From JAOUEA01 sp963719165 (GTDB lineage: Bacteria; Actinomycetota; UBA4738; HRBIN12): 64,000 bases of DNA. The stretch covers positions 1 to 64,000 of the forward strand of contig CAVRAV010000001.1 in assembly GCA_963719165.1 (NCBI GenBank), written 5' to 3'. The notes under the pieces are model-generated. The model searched no databases. It was not told the origin of the DNA and saw nothing but the letters and a program-made list of their open reading frames with translations. Shown here one piece after another: positions 40,904-48,239 of this stretch (position 1 is the stretch's first letter; every line of letters begins with the position of its first letter). A program made the translations under genes and the position numbers.

Positions 40904-41833
40904 TTGTTCATCGTCGCGAGGCCCCAGATCGCCGAGGACGTCGTCACCCCGATCCGTTCGCGGTTCACCATCGAGCCGCTCGAGCCGGGGTTCGGCTACA
41001 CGGTCGGCAACTCGCTCCGCCGCACGCTGCTGTCGTCCATCCCGGGCGCGGCCATCTCTTCGGTGCGGATCGACGGCGTGCTGCACGAGTTCTCGACCAT
41101 CCCCAAGGTCACCGAGGACGTGACCGACATCATCTTGAACCTCAAGGAGCTCGTGGTTCGCTCCGAGCTCGAGGAACCCACCACCATCTACCTCAAGGCG
41201 AAGGGACCGTCGGAGGTCACGGCCGGCGACATCGCGCCGCCCGCGGGCATCGAGATCCTGAACCCGGACCTGCACATCGCCGCGCTGGGCAAGGGCGCGT
41301 CCGTGGAGATGGAGATGACGGTCGAGCGGGGCGTGGGCTATCGCATGGCGGACAAGAACAAGAAGCCGCGCGACCCGATCGGCGTGATCCCCGTGGACTC
41401 GATCTTCTCGCCCGTCCGCAAGGTGAGCTACTCGGTCGAGAACACCCGGGTCGAGCAGATGACGGACCGCGACCGCTTGGTGCTCGACGTCGAGACCGAC
41501 GGCTCGGTCACGCCGCGCGAGGCCGTGGCCTCGGCCGGCGGCACGCTGCTCGAGCTCGTGAGCCTGTTCGCGGAGCTCGCGGACGCCGCGAGCGTGACGG
41601 TGGGCCCGGCGGAAGACGAGGAGGTGCCGGGCGACTTCGCGATCACGATCGAGGAGCTGAACCTCTCGGTGCGTTCGTACAACTGCCTCAAGCGCGAGGG
41701 CATCAACGCGGTGGGAGACCTCGTGCTGAAGAGCGAGTCCGAGCTGATGGACATCCGTAACTTCGGGCAGAAGTCCATCGACGAGGTGAAGGCCAAGCTC
41801 GAGGAGCTCGGTCTCGGACTCCGGGAGGAGTGA
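40904..41833 (+). CDS. rpoA: DNA-directed RNA polymerase subunit alpha
   Basis: 309 residues; its dimer nucleates RNA polymerase assembly. N-terminal domain: FTIEPLEPGFGYTVGNSLRR, LLSSIPGAAISSVRIDGVLH, and DPIGVIPVDSIFSPVRKVSY. A linker leads to the C-terminal domain with IEELNLSVRSYNCLKREGIN and FGQKSIDEVKAKLEELGLGL, which binds UP elements and activators. The TTG start is chosen because GGAGGG lies 7 nt upstream and it matches the usual N-terminus (LFIVARPQIAEDV). Confidence 0.98.
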   Translation: MFIVARPQIAEDVVTPIRSRFTIEPLEPGFGYTVGNSLRRTLLSSIPGAAISSVRIDGVLHEFSTIPKVTEDVTDIILNLKELVVRSELEEPTTIYLKAKGPSEVTAGDIAPPAGIEILNPDLHIAALGKGASVEMEMTVERGVGYRMADKNKKPRDPIGVIPVDSIFSPVRKVSYSVENTRVEQMTDRDRLVLDVETDGSVTPREAVASAGGTLLELVSLFAELADAASVTVGPAEDEEVPGDFAITIEELNLSVRSYNCLKREGINAVGDLVLKSESELMDIRNFGQKSIDEVKAKLEELGLGLREE

Positions 41834-41837
41834 GCAG

Positions 41838-42200
41838 GTGCCCAAGCCCAAGAAGGGATCGCGCCTGGGCTCGAACCCCGCGCACCAGCGGCTGCTGCTG
41901 TCCACGCTCGCAGCGCAGTTGTTCACGCACGAGGGCATCAACACCACGGAGGCCAAGGCCAAGGCGCTGCGGCCCTACGCGGAGAAGCTCATCACCAAGG
42001 CCAAGCGCGGCGATCTCGCCGCGCGACGCGAGGTGCTGAAGGACATCCCGGACCGCGATGTGGTGGCGCGGCTGTTCCACGAGATCGGGCCACGGTTCAC
42101 GGAGCGCGCGGGCGGCTACACGAGGATCCTGAAGCTGGGTCCTCGCAAGGGCGACGCCGCGCCCATGGCGCGCATCGAGCTGGTCGAGCGCGAGGGGTAG
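41838..42200 (+). CDS. rplQ: Ribosomal protein L17
   Basis: 120 residues; PKKGSRLGSNPAHQRLLLST, LAAQLFTHEGINTTEAKAKA and AGGYTRILKLGPRKGDAAPM are diagnostic. GTG start 4 nt after rpoA. Last gene of the alpha operon; no clear intrinsic terminator before the convergent CLC gene 44 nt further on. Confidence 0.98.
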   Translation: MPKPKKGSRLGSNPAHQRLLLSTLAAQLFTHEGINTTEAKAKALRPYAEKLITKAKRGDLAARREVLKDIPDRDVVARLFHEIGPRFTERAGGYTRILKLGPRKGDAAPMARIELVEREG

Positions 42201-42244
42201 CCCTCCGTATCCCGCGGCCGCGTTCCTTCGGGCCTCATTGGGCT

Positions 42245-44314
42245 TCAGGGGGCCTGCGGGGTTGGGTCCGGTCCGCCGGGGCGTCTGCGGTGCGGGTCGG
42301 TCTGCTCCAGCATCTCGCGCACGGCGTCGAGGCGTTCGACCGGGACGAGCAGCGTCAGGTCGTCGCCGGCCAGGAGCTCGTCCTTGCCGCCCGGGATGAC
42401 GAGCGAGGCGCCGCGCTGCAGCGCGATGACGACGGTGCCGGGCGGCAGCCCCACCTCGGACAGCGTGCGCCCGACCAGGGTCGATCCCTCGCCCAGCACC
42501 GCGTCCATCAACGACGTGCCGGGTGGGGTGCCCCCTAGGTCCCGCAGGTTCGCCAGCAGGGCGCGGCGGTACCCGTCGATCGCTCCGGACGAGGTCACGC
42601 TGCCGATGATCGCGCGGTGGTCGTCCAACACCGGCACGATGCCCGTCTCGGTCGTGGCGAGGCTCTCCACGGCATCTTCGAGCGTGGCGTCCTTCGGCAC
42701 GGACGGGGCGCTGGTGTCGACCACGCCCGCCACCTTGCTCCCGTCCGCCGCCTCCAGCGCCTCCACGGTCACCGTGCCCACGAACGCGCCGTGGTCGTTC
42801 ACGACGGCCGCAGCCCTCACGCCCGCGTCGTCGAGCGTCCGGCGGGCCGCCCCGGCCTCGTCGGTGCCGTGCAGGAGGGCCTTGAGCCGCTCCATGCTCG
42901 CGGTAACGGGCACGGAGGCCAGCAGCGGCATGGCCCTGCGGAATCGGTGGCCGGGGGAGGACGCCCGATCCTTCAGCTGGTGCTCGTAGATCGAGACGTC
43001 GCCCACGACGAGGGTCGCGAGACCGATAGCGATCATGGCCGGCACCACCATCTCGAGCGTGCCCGTCATCTCGGCGACCATGAGGATCATCGCCAAAGGC
43101 GCATGAGCGACGCTCCCGAAGCACGCGGTCATCCCCACCACCACGAACGGCGCGGGACTGGGCGGCACGCCCGCGAGCCCCGAGGCCATCGTCCAGATCG
43201 CGGCGCCCACGAACCCCCCGATCACCATGCCGGGTCCGAAGATGCCCCCGGACCCTCCCGAGCCGATCGTCAACGACGTGGCGAGGATCTTGGCGAACGG
43301 CAACGCCAGGATCATCCACAGGGCGATCGTGCCGAGTCCCCGCGCCGTCATCGCGCGCTCGAGCCATCCGTAGCCCGTACCCAGCGCCCCGGGGATCATC
43401 AGCCCGATGCATCCCACGACGACGCCCGCGCCCGCCGTCCTCAGCCACGGCGGGCCCGGCACGCGATGGAACAGGTCGACCGCCTTGTAAAAGGTCTTGG
43501 CGTAGAGCAACCCGAAGAGCCCCGCCACGAGGCCGATCACCGCGTAGAAGGGCAGCTGCTGCAACCGGGAGAGGTGGCCCGGTTGGACGTAGCCGAAGAT
43601 CGGCGAGAAGCCCTGGAACACGGCGAAGATCGAGAACCCCGTGATGCTCGCGACGAACGAGGGGAAGAGTGCCTCCGCCTCGAGGTCGTCCCGGTAGAGG
43701 ATCTCGGCGCCGAGGACCGCGCCGCCAAGCGGTGCCCGGAACACCGCGCCGATGCCCGACCCGATCCCGGCGGTGACCGCGATCCGCGCATCGGTCGGGG
43801 TCAGGTCCAGCCGGCGCGACAGCATGGAAGCGAATCCTGCGCTGATCTGGGCGGTGGGTCCCTCGCGACCGGCCGAGCCCCCCGACCCGATCGTGAGGGC
43901 CGATGCCACGATCTTCACGACCGACGCCCGGGCCCGCATCCCTCGTGGGTTGCGGTGCACGGCCTGGATCGCGGTGTCCGTCCCGTGGCCCTCGGCCTCG
44001 GGCGCGAAGCGGAAGACGAGGTACCCCGAGACCAGCCCGCCGAGCCCCACGACGAGGGGCACCGCCCACGGGCGTGCGAAGGCCGATCCCAGCGAGTTCC
44101 CCTCGCCGACCGGGGTCGGTGGCGTGTAGCCGCCGATGACGCCGAGCAGCAGCCAGCTGAACAGGTGGATGGCCTCGACGAACACCACCGCGCCGAGCCC
44201 GGCGACGATGCCGATCAAGACGCCCAGGATCGACCATTTCTTGAGGTAGCTCGCCCCGCCGATGCGCCGGATCGATCGGTCGATGACGTCCAGGGATCGT
44301 TCACGAACCGCCAC
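42245..44314 (-). CDS. CLC-type chloride transporter with CBS and TrkA-C domains
   Basis: 689 residues. The CLC membrane domain (about 25-450) has the selectivity signatures GSGGSAGREGPTAQ with the gating Glu151, and IGSGGSGGIFGPGM, plus a tyrosine in VSIYEHQL at the inner gate position. It is followed by a CBS pair (about 455-590; for example VPVLDDHRAIIGSVTSSGAI) and a TrkA-C (RCK C) domain (about 600-680; VGLPPGTVVIALQRGASLVI). CBS domains usually bind adenine nucleotides, so regulation by nucleotide and a second ligand is likely. At the position of the internal proton-transfer Glu of E. coli ClcA the text reads GAEILYRDD, so exchanger or channel behaviour is undecided. GTG start with GGGAGGAG 7 nt upstream. 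Confidence 0.9.
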   Translation of the reverse strand: MAVRERSLDVIDRSIRRIGGASYLKKWSILGVLIGIVAGLGAVVFVEAIHLFSWLLLGVIGGYTPPTPVGEGNSLGSAFARPWAVPLVVGLGGLVSGYLVFRFAPEAEGHGTDTAIQAVHRNPRGMRARASVVKIVASALTIGSGGSAGREGPTAQISAGFASMLSRRLDLTPTDARIAVTAGIGSGIGAVFRAPLGGAVLGAEILYRDDLEAEALFPSFVASITGFSIFAVFQGFSPIFGYVQPGHLSRLQQLPFYAVIGLVAGLFGLLYAKTFYKAVDLFHRVPGPPWLRTAGAGVVVGCIGLMIPGALGTGYGWLERAMTARGLGTIALWMILALPFAKILATSLTIGSGGSGGIFGPGMVIGGFVGAAIWTMASGLAGVPPSPAPFVVVGMTACFGSVAHAPLAMILMVAEMTGTLEMVVPAMIAIGLATLVVGDVSIYEHQLKDRASSPGHRFRRAMPLLASVPVTASMERLKALLHGTDEAGAARRTLDDAGVRAAAVVNDHGAFVGTVTVEALEAADGSKVAGVVDTSAPSVPKDATLEDAVESLATTETGIVPVLDDHRAIIGSVTSSGAIDGYRRALLANLRDLGGTPPGTSLMDAVLGEGSTLVGRTLSEVGLPPGTVVIALQRGASLVIPGGKDELLAGDDLTLLVPVERLDAVREMLEQTDPHRRRPGGPDPTPQAP

Positions 44315-44489
44315 CGAAATGCTCCTCCCGCCGCGTGATCGAGCGCAGCGCCACTCAGCTGTCGTGCGTGGTGTCGATCGGGCCGGCGATCGAGGAGGTT
44401 CTTCGTCGCCGCTGGTCAGTCACCGTCACCATCACTGAACCAGGCTTCTCGCCGAGTTGCAAATGATGCGTCCTCGCGCGCCGCCACCC

Positions 44490-44495
44490 TAGACT
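44490..44495 (+). promoter_or_regulatory. Leaderless-type -10 box of truA
   Basis: TAGACT lies 7 nt before the GTG at 44503, in the 188-nt gap divergent from the CLC gene. Confidence 0.5.
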
Positions 44496-44502
44496 CGCCG
44501 GT

Positions 44503-45276
44503 GTGACGCGCACGATCCGCCTGCTGCTCGCTTACGACGGCTCGTCGTTCCGGGGCTGGGCTCGCCAGCGCGACCCCGCCATCCGCACCGTCGAAGGTGT
44601 GCTCACGGAGATCGTGGCCTCCGTCCTGCAGGAGCCGACGAGGCTGACGGTGGCGGGCCGCACGGACGCGGGCGTGCACGCGCGGGGGCAGGTCGCGTCG
44701 TTGCGGACCGGGCGCGACGTGGCGGCGGCCAAGCTCAGGGAGGCGATCAACGGTCGGCTTGCTCCCGAGGTCGTGTGTCGCGAGGCCGCCGACGCGCGCG
44801 CCGACTTCGACGCGCGTTTCTCCGCCAGCGCGCGCGACTACCGCTACCGGATCGCCACGGGGTCGCTCGCGGACCCGTTCACCGGCCGCTACGAATGGCA
44901 CCGCCCGGGCGCCCTGGACGTTCGGGCCATGCGCGAAGCCGCGCGGCATCTGGTGGGCGAGCACGACTTCACGTCGTTCTGCCGCCATCCCGGCGGCGAG
45001 CGCTCGACGGTGCGGGAGCTGCGACGGTTGAGCGTCGCGGCCGCGGGGGAGCGTCTGGAGCTCGGCTTCCGTGCCAACGCCTTCCTGCATCAGATGGTGC
45101 GCGCGATCACGGGCACGCTCGTGCTGGTGGGCGGTGGCAAACTCGAGCCGGCGGACGTGGCACGGGTCCTGGCGGCCCGCGATCGTGCCGGCACCGGGAA
45201 CCTCGCGCCCGCGCACGGGCTCACGTTGGAGCGGGTGACGTACGGGCGCCGAGCCCGCGGATCCGGGGGATTTTGA
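44503..45276 (+). CDS. truA: tRNA pseudouridine(38-40) synthase
   Basis: 257 residues; isomerises uridines 38-40 in the tRNA anticodon arm. YDGSSFRGWARQ, the catalytic Asp55 in AGRTDAGVHARGQVAS, RFSASARDYRYRI and NAFLHQMVRAITGTLVLVG are diagnostic. GTG start follows a TAnnnT box by 7 nt with no ribosome-binding site, suggesting leaderless mRNA. rplM, its usual neighbour, follows but has its own promoter. Confidence 0.95.
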   Translation: MTRTIRLLLAYDGSSFRGWARQRDPAIRTVEGVLTEIVASVLQEPTRLTVAGRTDAGVHARGQVASLRTGRDVAAAKLREAINGRLAPEVVCREAADARADFDARFSASARDYRYRIATGSLADPFTGRYEWHRPGALDVRAMREAARHLVGEHDFTSFCRHPGGERSTVRELRRLSVAAAGERLELGFRANAFLHQMVRAITGTLVLVGGGKLEPADVARVLAARDRAGTGNLAPAHGLTLERVTYGRRARGSGGF

Positions 45277-45302
45277 CGCTGCCGGGACGCCGCGGGTAAC
45301 CT
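45273..45302 (+). promoter_or_regulatory. Promoter of rplM-rpsI
   Basis: TTGACG (45273-45278), 18-nt spacer, TAACCT (45297-45302). The -35 overlaps the truA stop codon. Leader of about 30 nt to the ATG at 45340. Confidence 0.65.
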
Positions 45303-45339
45303 GGTTCGCCGGCCCACGACCCGGGTCGGCACCCCTGGT

Positions 45340-46122
45340 ATGAAGACCTACTCTCCCAAGCCTGAGCACATCGAGCGACGCTGGTACGTCATCGACGCCG
45401 ACGATCAGGTGCTCGGCCGGCTCGCCAGCGAGACCGCGGCCCTCCTGCGCGGCAAGCACAAACCCATCTTTGCCCCCCATATGGATTGCGGCGATCACGT
45501 CATCATCGTGAACGCGGACAAGGTCGTGCTCACCGGGGGCAAGGAGATGAAGAAGGTCTCCTACCGCCACTCGGGCTACCCGGGCGGGATCAAAGGGACG
45601 CGCTACGACGCGCTGCTGAATGAGCGGCCCGTCTACGCCGTGGAGAAGGCCGTCAAGGGCATGCTTCCCAAGAACAAGCTGGGCCACGCGATGTTCAGGA
45701 AGCTGCACGTGACGGCGGGGCCCGAGCATCGGCACGCGCCGCAGAAGCCGGAGCCGTACGCCCTGGGGAGCACCCCTCCGCGCTGGGAGGGCCTGCCGGG
45801 TTCCGAGATGCGCGGGGCCGCCCGCCCCGGACCAGCCGCCGAGCCGCAGACCGAGCGCCCGGCGCCCGCGACGCCGAAGGCTGCGAGCGCCGAGAAGCCC
45901 ACGACGGCCCAGAAGACGGCCGAGAGGCCGACCGCGACGTCCACGGCCAAGAAGTCCTCCACCAAGAAGTCGACGGCCAAGAAGTCGACTGCGAAGAAGT
46001 CGACTGCGAAGAAGCCCACTGCGAAGAAGCCCACTGCGAAGAAGTCCACTGCGAAGAAGTCCACCGCGAAGAAGTCCACCGAGAAGAAGTCGGCGGCGCC
46101 CGAGCGCGCCGAGAAGGAGTAG
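45340..46122 (+). CDS. rplM: Ribosomal protein L13 with Lys-rich histone-H1-like tail
   Basis: 260 residues, against about 145 for the family. The core (1-143) is normal: KPEHIERRWYVIDADDQVLG, RLASETAALLRGKHKPIFAP, SYRHSGYPGGIK and GMLPKNKLGHAMFRKLHV. Residues 144-200 are a Pro/Ala/Thr linker; 201-250 are ten consecutive pentapeptides of the type STAKK or PTAKK, then an acidic-basic end (PERAEKE). Such KKxA/T repeats occur in histone H1, Hc1 and the tail of mycobacterial HupB and bind nucleic acid; here that is inference. The repeat is also visible as 15-bp units in DNA (45940-46089), which makes length change by slippage possible. rpsI follows after 6 nt in the same operon. Confidence 0.97.
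   Translation: MKTYSPKPEHIERRWYVIDADDQVLGRLASETAALLRGKHKPIFAPHMDCGDHVIIVNADKVVLTGGKEMKKVSYRHSGYPGGIKGTRYDALLNERPVYAVEKAVKGMLPKNKLGHAMFRKLHVTAGPEHRHAPQKPEPYALGSTPPRWEGLPGSEMRGAARPGPAAEPQTERPAPATPKAASAEKPTTAQKTAERPTATSTAKKSSTKKSTAKKSTAKKSTAKKPTAKKPTAKKSTAKKSTAKKSTEKKSAAPERAEKE
45940..46089 (+). repeat. 15-bp coding tandem repeat (ten units) in rplM
   Basis: Ten in-frame 15-nt units each encode one STAKK-type pentapeptide. Codons AAGAAG are fixed while Ser/Pro/Thr/Ala codons vary, so the protein pattern is kept although the DNA units are not identical. Confidence 0.9.
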
Positions 46123-46128
46123 TCACCC

Positions 46129-46524
46129 GTGGTTGCCACCGCGACGAAGATCAACACCGGCCGACGCAAGGAGGCCGTGGCGCGCGTGCGCCTCACGCCC
46201 GGGTCGGGGGTCTTCGCGATCAACGGCCGTGCCCTGGAGGACTACTTCCCGACGCGCGTGCACCGGATGGTCGCCGTCTCCGCGTTGCGACTCGTTGGCC
46301 GCGAGAAGGACTACGACATCACGGTCGGCCTGCGCGGAGGCGGCGTGAGCGGCCAGGCCGGCGCGGTACGCCTGGGGATCGCGCGCGCGCTCATCGACAT
46401 CGATCCCGAACTTCGCGAACAGCTCAAGGCTGAGGGCTATCTCACGCGTGACGCGCGTGAGAAGGAGCGGCGCAAGTACGGACTGAAGAAGGCCCGCAAG
46501 GCGCCGCAGTACTCCAAGCGCTGA
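46129..46524 (+). CDS. rpsI: Ribosomal protein S9
   Basis: 131 residues; its C-terminal tail reaches the P-site tRNA. TGRRKEAVARVRLTPGSGVF, GRALEDYFPTRVHR and RLGIARALIDIDPELREQLK are standard, ending with KKARKAPQYSKR whose last Arg contacts tRNA. GTG start, 6 nt after rplM. The DUF2007-like gene ends convergently 12 nt downstream. Confidence 0.98.
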   Translation: MVATATKINTGRRKEAVARVRLTPGSGVFAINGRALEDYFPTRVHRMVAVSALRLVGREKDYDITVGLRGGGVSGQAGAVRLGIARALIDIDPELREQLKAEGYLTRDAREKERRKYGLKKARKAPQYSKR

Positions 46525-46536
46525 GGGCGAACCGGC

Positions 46537-46824
46537 TCAGTCGCGCGAGGGCTCGGGCGTCGCGTCCTCGGCCGCAACGACACCCTCGGCCTCCACGACG
46601 TCCTCCTCGGTGACGGCGAAGGCCCCCGAATCGACCGCATCCATCACGCCGCGGGCTCGTTCGGCGTCTTCCGTGTTCACCCATAGGTAGACGGGACCGG
46701 TGCGGTAGGGGCCCTCGCCCTCTCCCTTCATCATCACCGCGATGCCCTCGGCCTCGAGGCGGCCCTTCATCAGTTCCCCGGCGAACGTGTCCCCGCTCGC
46801 GTAGATCCGTGTGAGATCGCTCAT
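46537..46824 (-). CDS. DUF2007-like small protein (putative signal-transducing domain)
   Basis: 95 residues. TRIYASGDTFAGELMKGRLE, AEGIAVMMKGEG and GPVYLWVNTEDAERARGVMD resemble the ferredoxin-like DUF2007 family, which reads as a short nucleotide- or protein-binding domain of unknown function. The last 25 residues are acidic (EEDVVEAEGVVAAEDA). The ATG at 46824 is chosen because GGGAGG lies 9 nt upstream; the ATG three codons earlier is too close to it. It is divergent from glmM with about 45 nt between the starts. No partner suggests a role. Confidence 0.65.
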   Translation of the reverse strand: MSDLTRIYASGDTFAGELMKGRLEAEGIAVMMKGEGEGPYRTGPVYLWVNTEDAERARGVMDAVDSGAFAVTEEDVVEAEGVVAAEDATPEPSRD

Positions 46825-46855
46825 GCGCACCATCCTCCCACGTCTCGCGGTGGAG

Positions 46856-46861
46856 TAGCCT
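46856..46861 (+). promoter_or_regulatory. Leaderless-type -10 box of glmM
   Basis: TAGCCT lies 8 nt before the glmM ATG at 46870, without a ribosome-binding site between. Confidence 0.5.
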
Positions 46862-46869
46862 TCGGGCTC

Positions 46870-48198
46870 ATGGGACGACTGTTCGGGACCGACGGCGTGC
46901 GCGGGCACGCGGGTACCGACCTCACCGAGGACCTCGCCTTCGGGCTCGGCCGCGCCGCGGTGGAGGTGCTCGGCCGCCGCGGTGAGAGACGGCCCTCCTT
47001 CGTGGTGGGCCGGGACACGCGCGCCTCGGGCGAGTGGCTCGAGGATGCGCTCGTGGAGGGCATCCGCCAGGCCGGCGGCGACGCGATCCTGGCCGGGGTC
47101 GAGCCGACGCCCGCGGTGGCGTTCCTCACGGTGGCCCTCGGAGCCTCCTCGGGCGTCGTGATCTCGGCCTCCCACAATCCCGCCGAGGACAACGGGATCA
47201 AGTTCTTTGCCGGCAACGGGATGAAGCTGCCGGACGAGTTCGAGGAGGAGATCGAGGCGGCCCTCGGCACCCCCGCCGTGGCCGTGGAAGCGCCGGGCGC
47301 CACGGTCTCGTCCGGTGACGCGCGCAACCGGTACCTCGAGCATCTCGTGGCGGCCGCCGACGCCCCGCTCGAAGGCATGCGCGTGGTGGTCGACTGCGCG
47401 AACGGCGCGGCGACCGAGCTGGCGCCCGAGGTCCTGCGCCGGCTCGGCGCCACCGTGGACGCGATCCACGCGGAGCCCGACGGCAAGAACATCAATGAGG
47501 GCTGCGGCGCGCTCTACCCGGAGGTCGTCGCCGCGGAGGTCCTGCGACGAGGGGCGGACGCGGGCGTGTCGCTCGACGGCGACGCCGACCGAGCCCTCTT
47601 CGCGGATGCCGAAGGGACGATCGTGGACGGCGATCAGGTGCTGGCGGCGTGCGCGGTGGCGCTGCGCGGCGCCGGCCGGCTGGCCGGCGACACCGTGGTG
47701 ACCACGGTCATGGCCAACGTCGGGTTCCACCACGCCATGCGCGAGGCCGGGATCGAGGTCATCGCCGCCAGGGTGGGGGACCGCTACGTGCTGGAGGAGA
47801 TGGTCCGCGCGGGCGCCGTGCTGGGCGGAGAGCAGTCCGGCCACGTGATCTTCCGCGATCAGGCCACCACCGGCGACGGCCTCCTCACGGCGGTGCGATT
47901 CCTTTCCCTCGCGGCCGCCACAAGCGCCTCCGTTCGGGAGTTGGCCGGGGTGATGCAGCGCTACCCGCAGGCCATGGTGAACGTAGCGGTGCGGGATCGG
48001 GAGGCGCTCGCGGGCGCGGGCCGCGTGTGGGCCGCCGTGCACGCGGCCGAGGCAGAGCTGGGCGAGGAGGGCCGCGTGCTCGTGCGGCCATCGGGCACCG
48101 AGCCCCTCGTGCGCGTGATGGTGGAGGCCGAGTCCGGGGACGTCGCGCTGCATCACGCCGAGACGATCGCGGCGCTCGTCGACTCCACGCTCGCCTGA
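46870..48198 (+). CDS. glmM: Phosphoglucosamine mutase
   Basis: 442 residues; converts glucosamine-6-phosphate to glucosamine-1-phosphate for UDP-GlcNAc and peptidoglycan. LFGTDGVRGHAGTDLT start, phosphoserine Ser101 in VVISASHNPAEDNGIKFF, metal loop LDGDADRALFAD and phosphate-binding VRPSGTEPLVRVMVEA. With glmS just downstream it covers the two first steps of amino-sugar synthesis. Likely leaderless transcript. Confidence 0.97.
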   Translation: MGRLFGTDGVRGHAGTDLTEDLAFGLGRAAVEVLGRRGERRPSFVVGRDTRASGEWLEDALVEGIRQAGGDAILAGVEPTPAVAFLTVALGASSGVVISASHNPAEDNGIKFFAGNGMKLPDEFEEEIEAALGTPAVAVEAPGATVSSGDARNRYLEHLVAAADAPLEGMRVVVDCANGAATELAPEVLRRLGATVDAIHAEPDGKNINEGCGALYPEVVAAEVLRRGADAGVSLDGDADRALFADAEGTIVDGDQVLAACAVALRGAGRLAGDTVVTTVMANVGFHHAMREAGIEVIAARVGDRYVLEEMVRAGAVLGGEQSGHVIFRDQATTGDGLLTAVRFLSLAAATSASVRELAGVMQRYPQAMVNVAVRDREALAGAGRVWAAVHAAEAELGEEGRVLVRPSGTEPLVRVMVEAESGDVALHHAETIAALVDSTLA

Positions 48199-48226
48199 GC
48201 CTCGCGGTGCTCGCGGCACCCGCTGC

Positions 48227-48232
48227 TAGGGT
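48227..48232 (+). promoter_or_regulatory. Leaderless-type -10 box of glmS
   Basis: TAGGGT lies 7 nt before the ATG at 48240. The 41-nt glmM-glmS gap has no ribosome-binding site and no room for a glmS ribozyme. Confidence 0.5.
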
Positions 48233-48239
48233 GGTTGGC

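Noticed and set aside
45940..46089. 15-bp repeats in rplM as a CRISPR or assembly artefact
   Set aside because: There are no spacers, the frame stays open, lysine codons are fixed while other positions vary, and the stop and rpsI follow normally.
48199..48239. glmS ribozyme upstream of glmS
   Set aside because: The gap is only 41 nt and shows a -10 box at leaderless distance instead.
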